DNA of 64,000 nucleotides from Simmondsia chinensis. Its lineage: Eukaryota; Streptophyta; Magnoliopsida; Caryophyllales; Simmondsiaceae. This document shows positions 12,400 through 23,800 of the stretch, piece by piece. The stretch is from NCBI GenBank assembly GCA_018398585.1, contig JAGTTD010000008.1, positions 24,947,172 to 25,011,171 on the forward strand. Direction: 5' to 3'. How positions within the stretch are numbered: position 1 is the first letter of the stretch; every line of letters starts with the position of its first letter. The notes beneath the pieces were generated by a model. The model saw only the letters and a list, made by a program, of their open reading frames with translations. It did not search any database and was not told the origin of the DNA. The position numbers and the translations under genes are program-made.

Positions 12400-12987
12400 T
12401 GTCACAATCCTAAGATTCGTGACTTGACTTGGGATAGAAATTGGTTGAGATTGGATAGATTTTGAGAGAGTTTAGACGAGAGAAGGCAATATAGTTAGAT
12501 GAGAAAAGAAGTAGAATATTTTGAAGATAAGGGATTTAAGAGAATGACTCTTAAGACTTGATATTTCATTGATTTGATAATTGGATGATTACAAGCTAAG
12601 AGCCACAAATCCTATTTCTAGAATTGCCAAAACATGGAAAAATGCAATAGAAGAGCCTAGAACTACCCAACCCCCCAACCGTGCCCATTAAATGCGACGC
12701 CTAAGCTTGCAAGGCAAGGCAAGTCTAGATACATTTAATCACATGTGGCTTCGCTACTCCCACGGGACACGCCCCTTGGTGCCACCGTGCCCCTAAGCAC
12801 TTCCCAAGTGTTCTAGATAATTCTTAATTACTACTACTCTTAAGCTATTACATACGTAAGGACTATTCAAGAAGCTTCTAGAGCGTTCTAGAATATTCTG
12901 GGCAAAATTATAAATTAAAATAAAATAAAAAGTACTGCTAAAATATGTGTCAGTTCGGATCAGGACAAGGTCACTGGGATCGTGACA
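12400..12987 (-). repeat. 5' LTR of the small PTB-carrying element
   Basis: 588 bp, beginning TGTCACAATCC and ending CGTGACA on the plus strand, followed by target duplication GTGAG. Minus-sense 12560-12410, next to the primer site, is rich in CTTCTTTTCTC and CTTCTCTC runs. Confidence 0.85.
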
Positions 12988-13508
12988 GTGAGTGTGTATG
13001 AAGTGGCTAGAAACTAGAGACTTTCTAAGTGTTTTATATGGATAACATTATACTCATTGAGAATGGTGTAGAATTGTTATGAGCTATTAAGGTTTAATGC
13101 CTAGTCAGTTAAAAGTGAAAAAAAACCTAAGATGAGCATACTATATTTTTAGGATCAAACTTATGCAAGATTCAAAAGAAAGAGAGTGAGTTTGTCATGG
13201 GTCATTTGTTCTAAAAGAGACTTTAGACATTAGATATCTGAAATCCATGTTTACTCTTTTAGTGGGAGGCATTAGATGGTGAAGAGTGAAGCAGTCTTGT
13301 ATTACTTACTTTGCTATGGAAGTCGGGCACCTAACAAGTATGAAGTTGGTAAGTAGACTACTTGATCTAGAAGGTTCTTTAAAGATGAAAGTGTGTGAGC
13401 AAAAGAATTGGACAATGACAGATCGATATTGGTAAAGTTTATAGTCAATGGGTTGACAGATCCCTAGGGGATGGTTAAGGCTACTTAGTTTTAGGACAAA
13501 TGGGAGAT

Positions 13509-14250
13509 TGTTAGAATTGGTGTTCTGAAAAATCTGATTAGTTAGTTTTAAATAATTAAACAAATGAAATTATTTTATTTATTTATTGTCTGATTATATA
13601 TTACAAGTCAAACATGCGTGTGATTATTTTTCTGAAACATTCCGTGAGATGGACGTAATCCAAGATGATGTGGCACGTTTGGTTTAAGTGGTCAATGAGA
13701 TTAAACTACAAACAGACTTAGATCAAACTAGTGATATGTTGTCCAATTATGTTCGTAGTTGCTGATAAGTTTGGACAACTTGTTTGATAAGACTGTAATA
13801 TGATACTTTTGATGACTTGTCTTGGTTAAGTGGATAGAGATTCAAGAATATTATATTGGTGTTGTCAGTAAGATTGGAACACTGAGCAAGACCACCTAAA
13901 TTATTTGTTTCTTAATTGCTAGCATAAATAATTAATTCCGTAAGACGATAATTTTAAATCCAGGAAACAGTCTGAACTCGTGCATGGATTATTCTTTGCT
14001 TTGATGTTCCAAAAGGATTAGTCAAAGTGCATTGACTTGAATCTTACGTGCGTTGGGTAACGGCATGAAGTGTGGCGAGAACAGTTGTTTTATCTTGAAT
14101 CTATAGTCTCTAACAAGATAAAGATGTCCCCTTAGTTGATTCACAAATGTACAAACATATTCTAGAATCTTTAGCCGAAGTATTTCATATGTTTGACATT
14201 TGAAATTAATACGAAAATTGTTTATGTATTATTGAATTATTCAAGAAGGG
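13509..14250 (+). repeat. 3' LTR of copia element A, first segment
   Basis: Starts TGTTAGAATTGGTGTTC after the polypurine tract and aligns with 4554 onward. It is interrupted at 14250 by the RTE LINE. The last 19 bases (14232-14250) are duplicated at 18622-18640. Confidence 0.75.
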
Positions 14251-17200
14251 GCTGATTATTTTTTTTTATCATTCTCTCTCTGCTCTGCTCTCTCTCTTTA
14301 ACGTATACTTGCCAAATCACTGTTCACCTAACACCACCTGCCACCATCGTCGGCAACCTCGCCGACGCGGCCGGTACACCATCGTCGGCGACGCAAAGCC
14401 GACGGCTCCACCGCAGTACCGGAGCAGCGACGCCTACTCTAGGAACCCTATCTCCCTCTACCCCTTCGAAACCCAGTACCTCTACCACCACCACCACCGT
14501 TGCCCCGTCGAACCCAGATTGAAGCCGACCCCGACTCGGCCACCCCCTAAGCCACCAGCGAACACCCTGACGCACCGGCCCCCACCGATTTCATCTCCCT
14601 CACCTTGACCCTCTGGAACCGGACCCCCTGGCCTACCGCCACCCTTCTCCCTAGACCCAGCACCACTGGAACCCAGCCCGACCCGACCCTAGCCCCTACC
14701 CAGCAGGGCCACCTGGAACACCACAATCGCCCACCTGGACCACCACCACGACCCTCTATCCATTTCTCACCCCCACCCCCTCCGCCCTCCTGACCCCCGA
14801 CCTACCGTCACCCTCACCACCCAGACCCACTACCACCGTCGCCCCTGCTTGACCCACCAGCACCATCGACCTCATACCCTTGACTCACCAGCACTAAGAC
14901 CAAGCCCTCTCACTATCCCCACCAACCCGCCACCCTACGACCAGCAACCTTGAGCAACCGCTAGCCACGCCTCACGACAAACCCGCAGCCGACAGACCCA
15001 GGTAAGCAAAATCGGTCGGCCCCAGGTACGTATTAGCCGGGTCAGAGTATCTACTGTGCACCAGCCCCAGGTTTGATCTTTCCTTAATTACAGTAGGGTA
15101 GTGTTTTAATTTACCATTGTTGGGTATTTTCATTTGGTTCTTTCTCCTTTCATCATTTTGAATACTGTGATCTTTGACTGTGGTGGTACTTTAATGCATT
15201 TATGTTATAATAAGCTTCTTGTCTATGTTGATCACTTACCCGCGATAGTCACAGCTAGTGGATGAACGTTACTAGTTATGGAACTCAGAGATTGAGGCCA
15301 TCTCCAAAGAGGTTGGGGAAGAAGGGAAGGGGGGGCGGGGGGGGGGGGGCGCGGGCAGCGAGGCAGTAGGGGACATGGAACTTGAGACTAGGGACACTAA
15401 ATGTCGGGACACTAACGAAAAAGAGTTTCGAGGTGGCCCAAATGACGATGAAGCGAAAGATCAACATCCTTTGTCTACAAGAGACTAAATGGGTTGGCGC
15501 GAAAGCCAGGGATGTGCTGGGGTACAAGCTCAGGTATGCGGGCAAGGTCAGAGGTAGGAATGGAGTTGGTATCATTGTGGATAGCAGCCTCAAGGATAAA
15601 GTAGTCAGAGTATCAAGGGCTGGTGATAGGATCATAAGTATCAAGATGGTCCTAGATGGAGAAGTATTGAACGTAATCAGTGGCTACACACCTCAAACTG
15701 GACTAACAAAGCAAGAGAAGGCAGCATTCTGGGAGGACTTAGATATAATGATGCAAGGCATACCCCAAGCCGAACAAGTGATGATTGGCGGGGATTTTAA
15801 CGGGCACGTTGGCGCAATGGAGGACGGTTATGCTTCTTACCAGGGAGGATTCAATCTTAGAACCAGAAATACAGAGGGCAAAGCCCTACTAGACTTCGCG
15901 GTCACCTACGACCTAACGGTGGCCAACACCTTCTTCAGAAAGCGTGAGCAACACATCATCACGCACCAAAGCGGTGGGACAAGAACACAGATTGACTACA
16001 TACTATTAAGGAAAAGGGCGCAAAGAGACTGCAGGGATTGCAGGGCTACCCCAGGAGAAGACCTATCTACACAACATAGGGTGCTGTGAGCGGATATAAA
16101 GGCCAAGAAGAGGGCCAAAAGAATCAGCAAACCCGCGCAGACGCATACCTGTTGGAGGGATTTGAAGGGGAAGAAGTATAAGGTATACAAGGAAAGAGTG
16201 GAGGCTGAGCTCTAGTGGGACTTCGAGGGAGATTCAAACCATATGTGGAACCAATTGGCCCAAAAGATTAGAGGACTGGCACGGGAAGTTCTCGGCACGT
16301 CAAAGGGAAGGGTATCAAGCAACAGAGAGTCCTGGTGGTGGTGCGAGGAGGTCCAAGAGAAGATTAAGGCGAAATGAGTTTGTTTCAAGGAATGAGATCA
16401 TAGCAGAGATGAGGATATGCGACATCAGTACCTGTAACCCAGGAGAGAAGCAAAGAAAGTAGTTAGAGAAGCACAATCAAGAGCTTATGAGGATTTCTAC
16501 AAAAGACTGGAGACCAAGGAGGGTGCGAGGGACTTAAATAGAATCGCCAAAGCTTGAGAAAGAAAGATTAGGGACTTGGACACAGTACAATGCATAAGAG
16601 GGAAAGATTGTGGACAGGCATCTGATTAAGGCTAGGTGGAAAACGTACTTCCATGAGCTCTTCAACGAACAAGGAGGGACAAAGATATCCTTAGGTGATC
16701 TTCAAACATCTAAGGAGCATCAGAACCGCTGTTATTGTAGGCAAATTAGCCCCGAGGAAGTCAAGGAAGCCCAGAAATTCATGGGAAGGGGTAAAGCAGT
16801 TGGCCCAGATGGCATACCCATAGATGTATGGCAATGCCTTGGACAAAAGGGCGTCAGTTGGCTGACTAAACTATTTAACCAAATCCTTTTGAGGGAGAAG
16901 ATTCCTGAGGAATGGAGGCAGAGCACAGTGATCCCGATATATAAGAACAAAGGCGACATTCAGAGTTGCGCCAACTATTGAGGTATCAAACTAATGTGCC
17001 ACACTCTGAAGTTGTGGGAACGGGTCATAGAGAGGAGGTTAAGGCAACAGACAGAGGTGTCCGAGAACCAATTCGGATTTACGCATGGGAGATCAACCAT
17101 AGAAGCCATCCATATCCTAAGGCGAACGATAGAGCAATACAGGGAGACACAAAAGGACCTTCACATGGTTTTCATTGATTTAGAGAAGGTATATGATAGA

Positions 17201-18621
17201 GTGCCAAGGGTGGTCCTTGGGTGAGTTTTGGACAGGAAAGGCATCCCCGTGCTATACATCCGAGCCATTAGAGACATGTATGAGGAGGCACAGACTATGG
17301 TGCGTACAGAGGACGGGGAGACAGACACTTTCCCGATAACAGCAGGGGTACACCTGGGGTCTGCTTTGAGTCCCTACCTGTTCATTCTGGTTATGGACGA
17401 GCTCACTAGGCACATCCAGGGATGTGTACCTTGGTGCATGCTTTTTGCATATGACATAGTGTTGGTGGGGGAGTCGCGGGAAGAGGTAAATGAGAAGCTG
17501 GAACGGTGGAGAGAGGCACTAGAGTCGAAGGGTTTACGACTAAGCAGAGCCAAGGCCGAGTATATGGAACTCAAGTTCGATTCCTCCACCACGCCTAGCC
17601 AGGAAGACGTCAAGATTGGATCTGAGGCCTTAGCGAAGAAGGAGAGCTTCAGGTACTTAGGGTCCATGATACAGAACAATGGAGAAGTTGACGAGGATGT
17701 CAACAACCGGATTAAAGTGGGATGGCATAAGTGGAGGATGGCCTCCGCGATACTGTGTGATAGAAAATTCCCTTTGAAGCTAAAGAGAAGATACTATAAG
17801 ACGGTTGTGGGGCCAGCCATGACGTACGGGGCGGAGTGTAGGGCGATGAAACAACAGCACACACAGAAGATGAAGGTGGCGGAGATGCGAATGCTGAGGT
17901 GGATGTGTGGACACACCAGGAAGGATAGGATCAGAAACGACATCATAAGAGGCAAATTGGGCGTAGCCCCCATTGAAGATAAATTGAGAGAGCAACGTTT
18001 GAGGTGGTTCGGACATGTTAGAAGAAGACCGGACAACGCTCCAGTAAGGAGGTGCGAACAGCCCCTTACTACACTAGGCAGGAGAGGAAAAGGTAGGCCA
18101 AAGAAGAGATGGATGGAGATGATCCGACAAGACCTTACCCACCTAAACCAAGGGGAGGAGATGGCCTTAGATAGGGCCTAATGGAGGGTTAGTATAGGGG
18201 TTATAGATGTGCCAGTTGGAGTAGGGTAGTCTAGCTTACTAGTGCTAGGCCGTGATATCCTCCTGGCGCACTTAGGTTGTGTACTTGCTCTCATGAGCTA
18301 CTACCTGCCTACATACCTGCCTACCTATCCTTTGATTTGTGCTTGATGTGGCTTGCTTTGTGTCTTGTGTCTTGTGTGCTTTGTGTCTGTTGTCTTGCTC
18401 GCCGTGTGTTTGCCCTACTCATGCTTTGTTGCACTCCTGTTGCCGGTCACATGCTCTTTGCTGTGGACCAGCCTCTCAGGTTGAGGGTCCTCGGAAACAG
18501 CCTCTCTTCCAGGTAGCCCCCTGAAGGGGGAAGGCTGCATACATCTACCCCCCGCCCCCAGACCCTACTTTTACGGGAGCCCTTGCAGGCACTGGGTTTG
18601 TTGTTGTTGTTGTTGTTGTCG
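14251..18621 (+). mobile_element. RTE-type LINE, full-length but inactive (copy 1)
   Basis: Flanked by a 19-bp target duplication, TTGAATTATTCAAGAAGGG (14232-14250 and 18622-18640), inside the copia LTR. It has a GC- and proline-codon-rich 5' untranslated region (14290-15260), one endonuclease-RT ORF, a 3' untranslated region, and a short TTG-repeat tail (18598-18620) instead of poly(A), typical of RTE elements. The open frames in the 5' region (14309-14793) are not genes. Confidence 0.88.
15262..18228 (+). pseudogene. RTE endonuclease-reverse transcriptase ORF, broken
   Basis: The start ATG at 15262 matches the start of the second copy at 20876. Frame is lost in a poly-G tract at 15327-15350. 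The AP-type endonuclease (15382-16089) shows LCLQETKW, GGDFNGHVG and SGGTRTQIDYIL. RT blocks follow: GRGKAVGPDGIPIDVW (near 16790), ENQFGFTHGRSTIEAI (17060), FIDLEKVYDRVP (17170) and LGSALSPYLFILVMDEL (17350). The catalytic box reads MLFAYDIVL where the family has FADD, so one catalytic aspartate is lost. The C-terminal part (MRMLRWMCGHTRKDRIRND) is well kept. Several stop codons (for example 16087, 16977, 17222) and frameshifts make it non-functional. Confidence 0.85.
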
Positions 18622-18640
18622 TTGAATTATTCAAGAAGGG

Positions 18641-20011
18641 TGAGTTGGGAACTACGGTGAGAGATGTGAGAAACAGAGATAGTAGTTGAAGTTGTTTTTA
18701 CTCATGAATATCTAATAGAGGGGTTAATTATAGTAATAAAAGTTATTTGGAAAATTCTTGAGTGAATATATTTACTTCTAGGAGTGTAGTAAAACTTATT
18801 TAGTGGAATTAAATTTTATTAAATGGTAATCAATTGTTATCATGAGATGATATTCATATTTAACCTATTTAGAGCCAGAGTTAGATTATCCTTGAGGTCC
18901 CTTCACAAGCCTCAACTTAAGCATCACTTGAAAATATTTAAAAATGAATTCATGAGATGAATTATTTGGGGTTTATTTATATCAAAGGTCCCTGTACTTT
19001 GTTCATTATGTCAATTTAGTCCTTGCACTTTTAATTGTGTCAATTTAGTCCGTGCATAGTTTAAAATGTGTCAATTTGATCCTTAGAAAAAAAATTATGT
19101 AAAGTTTTTAGCAAAATTTTTAATGGTTTAGCCATGAATTGAGTTAAATTGAGTAAACGTATGGATTTATAATGAGTTATTTGCATCTAACATAATTTTT
19201 TCGTTCAAAATTACGTCATTAACTTAACTTAAATTTGACCAAAGGACTAAATTGACACATTTTGAATTGTTCAGGGACCAAATTGACACAATTAAAAGAA
19301 CAAGGACCAAATTGACACAATAGGAAAAGTACATGGACATTTGGCTTAACTAACCTACTTATTTATTTATGAGATAAACAAATTTTATGCTAAACATAAT
19401 TCATGAGATGAATAAATTAATTTTATCAAATAATATAATGAGATGAATTTTATATAAGTGGGATTGTAAATCAAAAAAAATATCGTGCATAGCAGGTGCA
19501 ATCCGCGCCTTTGGCTTCCAACCAATCATGGCTCAACAAGTGTCGCATCGTGACTGGATGTGGTGCGATTCGCATGCATGAGGTATGAGCCAACCAGCAT
19601 GCAACACGTGTCACGCCCTAGCAGAAGGTACTTATCCGTGCCTAACTATCCTTACCTGCCATCCGCAATTGCCATCCGTGTGTCCTCTTGGAGGAATTCA
19701 TCCTTATAAAAGATTCTGTCTTCTAGTTCTGTGTATGTGTCTCGATTTTCATCTTCTTGCCCTAGCGCTCCTGAAGTGCTTGTGCAGGCCTTCTTTACGT
19801 GGGCTCGCGTCTCTGGCGTAGCCTAATCATGGACCCAACTCCAGTCGAGCCAAAATCTCTCTTGGCCAATCTAGTGTTGCTAGTATGGTTTTGATAGGAT
19901 CTTGATCATTCCTGTGCTCTGTTCTTAGCTATTATTCTACTTATTTTGAATCATATTGTACATAATTAAATTTATACTTATTTATGCTATTGGTGTATGT
20001 ATATGTTTTCT
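18641..20011 (+). repeat. 3' LTR of copia element A, remaining segment
   Basis: 18641-18965 aligns with LTR 1 (for example GAATATATTTACTTCTA and CTCAACTTAAGCATCACTTG). After a MITE it continues at 19356 with the GC-richer part of this LTR family: ATCATGGCTCAACAAGTGTCGCATC (compare CACATGTGTCGCACCATGATTGG at 23458-23480). A TATA box, CCTTATAAAAGATTC, is near 19702. It is broken at 20011 by the second RTE copy; I do not see the far LTR end. Confidence 0.55.
18968..19355. mobile_element. MITE, GTCAATTTAGTCC family, copy B
   Basis: Terminal inverted repeats of about 50 bp. The left reads GGGTTTATTTATATCAAAGG through GTCAATTTAGTCC; the right, inverted, reads GGTTAGTTAAGCCAAATG through GTCAATTTGGTCC. 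It has a non-coding centre like copy A and lies inside the copia LTR. Confidence 0.65.
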
Positions 20012-20875
20012 CTCGCTGCCCTCTCTCTAATGTCTCTCTCTCTCTCACTCTAATGTCTCTTTGCCCTCCCACTATGACACCCTCACCGATGCTGCCAAGG
20101 GCCACCATCGGTGACATGACCACGACAGCGTCACCCCATCATCGGCCACAATGCTGCCACAGACTTCACCAGCCAAAACCCTAACCTTATTCTGCCTCTC
20201 CCCTTTGAAAACCCCTCCTCCACCACCACCACCAACTCAGACCATCACCCCCCCCCCCCCCCCCCCCCCTAGACTTAGGAAACCCTAGCCTAGTCCAACC
20301 TAGCTAACCCCCGCCCCCAACCCTATCGAACCACCCCTAACCTAAACCAAACCTAAAACACACACTTTAAATCCCCTTGCGTCGCCTTAAACTCTAACCT
20401 CACTATCCCACCAGCCAAAACCCTAACCTACACCCAGCCAACCTTAATCCTAAGCCCAAGCCACCAAATGCTAACCCAAACCTGACCTACCCTAACCATA
20501 TCAACCCCAAACCTAACCCTAACCCTAAACAACCACTACAGCCCACAACCACAAGTTGCAGATAACCGGCCACAAGTGAGTAATAGCTAGTTCAGAATCT
20601 CAATTAGGCACCACCTCTAGGTTAGATCTCTCTTTTGTTTTAGTACTCTCTCAGGTCAGATCTCTCCTCTTTATGATTATGTGTTGATGTTCTTTTGTTG
20701 TAGTATTTGGACTGCCCCTCTCTCCTTTTTGGACTCCTTATGAACTTCGTTGATTTTGATTGTTATTGATTGTGACTGATTGTGGTGCTTTTGCAGTGGT
20801 AACTACGCACTTTAAGTTTTTGTGATATACTTTGTACTTATGTGCTTGCTTACCTCTGATTGTGATAGTTAATTG

Positions 20876-23800
20876 ATGAACGCTACTAGACATGGAACTC
20901 GGAACTTTGGGCCATCTTCAAAGGGGTTGGGGAGGGGGAGGGCGAAGGCAAGGCAATACGTGGAGGGTAACCTACGACTTGGGACTTTATATGTCGGAAC
21001 ATTAGCAAAAAAGAGTTTCGAGGTGGCCCAAATGATGATGAAGAGAAAGATTAACATCTTCTGCTTGCAAGAGACCAAATGAGTAACACGAAAGCTAGAG
21101 AGGTATTGGGATATAAGCTGCGGTATGCAAGGCAAGATCAGAGGAAGGATTGGAGTTGGCATCAATGTCGATAGCAACCTTAAGGATAAAGTAGTCGGAG
21201 TGTCTAGAGTTGGCGATAGGATGATAGACATCAAGTTGGTTTTGGATGGGGAGATATGGAACGTCATCAGTGCCTACACACCTCAGACGAGACCAACAGA
21301 GCACAAGAAGACTAGATTCTGGGAGGACTTAGATGGAACAATGCAAGGCATATCCCAGAGCAAACAAGTGGTGATTGGTGGGGATTTTAATGGGCATGCT
21401 GGCATGACCAATGATGGCTATGCTCCATATCATGGAGTGTATGGTTTTGGAACCAAGAATTATGAGGGCAAAGCCCTCCTAGACTTTGCGGCCACCTATG
21501 AGCTAAGAGTTGCCAACACTTTCATTAGAATGCATGATGAGCATATCATCATGTATCAAAGCGGTGGAACAAGGACTCAAATCGACTGCATACTATTAAG
21601 TAAGAGGGCACAAAAGACAACAGGGATCGTGAGATGATCCTAGGGGAAGACCTCTCTACACAGCACAGGGTGCCGTGTGCTCATGTAAAGGTCAAGAGAA
21701 GGGGCAAAAAAACTAGGAAACAAGTTCAAACACCTACTCGTTGGAGGGACTTGAAGGGAGATAAGTATAAAATCTCTAAGGAAACAGAGTCTGAGCTCGG
21801 CTGGGATTTGAAGGGAGATATGAACCACATGTGGAACCAATTGGCCTCAATGGCCAAAGGCTTGGCATGCGAAGTTCTAGGAGTGTCTAAGGGCGGGGCA
21901 CCAAACAACAGAGAGACCTGGTGGTGGTACAAAGAGGTCCAAGAGAAGATTAAGGCCAAACGAGACTGCTTCAAGGAGTAGGCTCGAAGTAGAGATGAGA
22001 CAAGAAACATCAGTATAAACAAGCCAAGAAAGAAGCAAATATAGCAGTCCGGGAAGCACAATCCAAAGTCTATGAGGATTTTTATAAAAGGTTGGATACG
22101 GAGGAGGGATCTAGGGACCTATATAAAATCGCTAAAGCAAGAGAAAGGAAGACTTGGGACTTGGATGGGTAAAGTGCATAAAAGGGGAGGGTGGACAGGT
22201 GCTCGTGGACAAGCAGCAAATTAAAGATAGGGGGAAAGCCTGCTTCCATGATCTGTTAAACGAATAGGGAGTTACAAATATAACCCTAGGTAAACTCTAG
22301 ACATCTGAGGAGTACCTAAGCTATTGTTACTGTAGGTGGATTAGACCTAAGGAAGTCAAGGAAGCCTTCAAACAGATGGGTAGAGGTAAAGCAATTGGCC
22401 AAGATGGAATACCTATAGAGGCATGGAAATGCTTGGAGTGAAGAGCATTAGTTGGTTGACTAAAATATTTAACCCAATCCTTCGAGGGAAGAATATGCCT
22501 GACAAATGGAGGAAGAGCATATTAATCCCGATCTATAAGAACAAAGGCGATATCCAGAGTTGCACCAACTACTAGTATATCAAACTAATGTGCCACACTC
22601 TGAAGCTGTGGAAGCGGCTCATAGAGAGAAGATTACGGCAACAAACACAGGTGACCGAGAACCAATTTGGATTTATACTTGATAGATTGACAATAGAAGC
22701 CATCCATTTCTTAAGGCGAACGATAGAGCACTACAAGGATAGACAAAAGGATCTCTAAATGGTTTTAACTGATTTGGAGAAAGTATATGATAGGATCCCA
22801 AGGGTGTTGGGACAAAAAATATTGCCTACATTAATCAGAACTAACGCAGAGGAATGATTTAAAATTTCTAATTTTAAACCTATAGACGATTCAAAATTTC
22901 TAATTTTAAATCTATAGGCATCTACTCTAATATATTCATAATAATAGCATAAAAAATTAGCATAATAAATACTGTAAATAAATAAAAAAATAAAAAATAA
23001 AAAAGAAGATAGGAAAGAAAAATACCTGGATGTAGACCGCAATGTTGCTCCTAGACATCACCGAGACCGCCAGACCTTCTATCCATTCTTCTCCGCACAC
23101 TCGGAGTGTGGGCTCCAAAAAATATTGAATTATAGAGAAAAATTTTCAATGGAAAATTTTTCTCTTTTAATTCTCTGAAAGTTAACAATCTCATAAAATC
23201 ATTTAATTTTTAATTAATGCTAAACCTTATTCCATGATCCTATTTATAATAGGCTACAGGACTGAAAATACCAAGAAATTTCGATGTGGGATAAAAAATA
23301 AACAACCAAAACGACATCGTTTAACTAGAAAAGCTTGTGCTTCCCAGAATGTGCCATGTGGCACGCTCTGGTTCGTCGGGGCCAACCTTGCGGACGTCCC
23401 TGTGCGCTTGTCCATGCTAAGAGGCATGGATCATGCCTCTCCACCTCTCATGGCGCCACATGTGTCGCACCATGATTGGTCGAACCTGTTAGCGCGTGAT
23501 TTTTATTCTTTTTTTTCCACTTGTAAAAATTCATCTCATGATTTTTATTCTTACAAAATTATTTTATTTCATATTTTTTTTATTTTGTTCATCTAATGAA
23601 TACTATTTAGAAAAAATAAATTTACTCATCATATGAATAAATAATTCACCTTATGAATTCTTTCAACATTTTTCTGATGGTGTAAAATTAGAGGCTTGCT
23701 CAGACCTCAAGGACAATTTAATTCTAGCTCCAAATGGGTCAAAACAAATTATCGTATATGATAATATTTGATTACCATTTAGCAGGACTCAATAAATGAG

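Larger units (their letters stand above)
10559..12987 (-). mobile_element. non-autonomous LTR retrotransposon carrying a PTB-like RRM gene (small copy)
   Basis: Complete 2.4-kb element flanked by the 5-bp target duplication GTGAG (10554-10558 and 12988-12992). LTRs are 10559-11150 and 12400-12987, starting TGTCACAATCC and ending ATCGTGACA. Sense is minus: the primer site is beside the right LTR and the purine tract (AGAGGAAGGGTT) beside the left one. The interior holds a single gene and no gag, protease, RT or integrase, so it must have moved with help from another element. It sits inside the reverse transcriptase of copia element A. It shares architecture and gene with the larger element at 35066-46251. 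Confidence 0.85.
5989..13508 (+). pseudogene. decayed copia gag-pol (element A)
   Basis: Heavily decayed Ty1/copia polyprotein region. Recognisable parts are an integrase-like stretch around 9440-9700, the integrase-RT linker (SDPLDYEKKPLKYKDIHQW) near 9990-10055, and the RT N-terminal part at 10157-10366 (ERVETFKAILMTMGYILKKG, then VVLKSIRILSFIVFHM). The RT continues at 10367-10553 in another frame (VMYMIQPDEFVAES). The RT is split by the PTB-carrying element at 10559-12987 and resumes at 12993 with MDNIILIE, in the place of the usual YVDDILL catalytic motif. The region ends with a polypurine tract (AAATGGGAGAT, about 13498-13508). Stops and frameshifts throughout show it is dead. Confidence 0.7.

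Noticed and set aside
14309..14793. Long proline-rich open frames on both strands
   Set aside because: They lie in the GC-rich 5' leader of the RTE LINE (inside its target duplication), upstream of its real ORF. They are a compositional effect.
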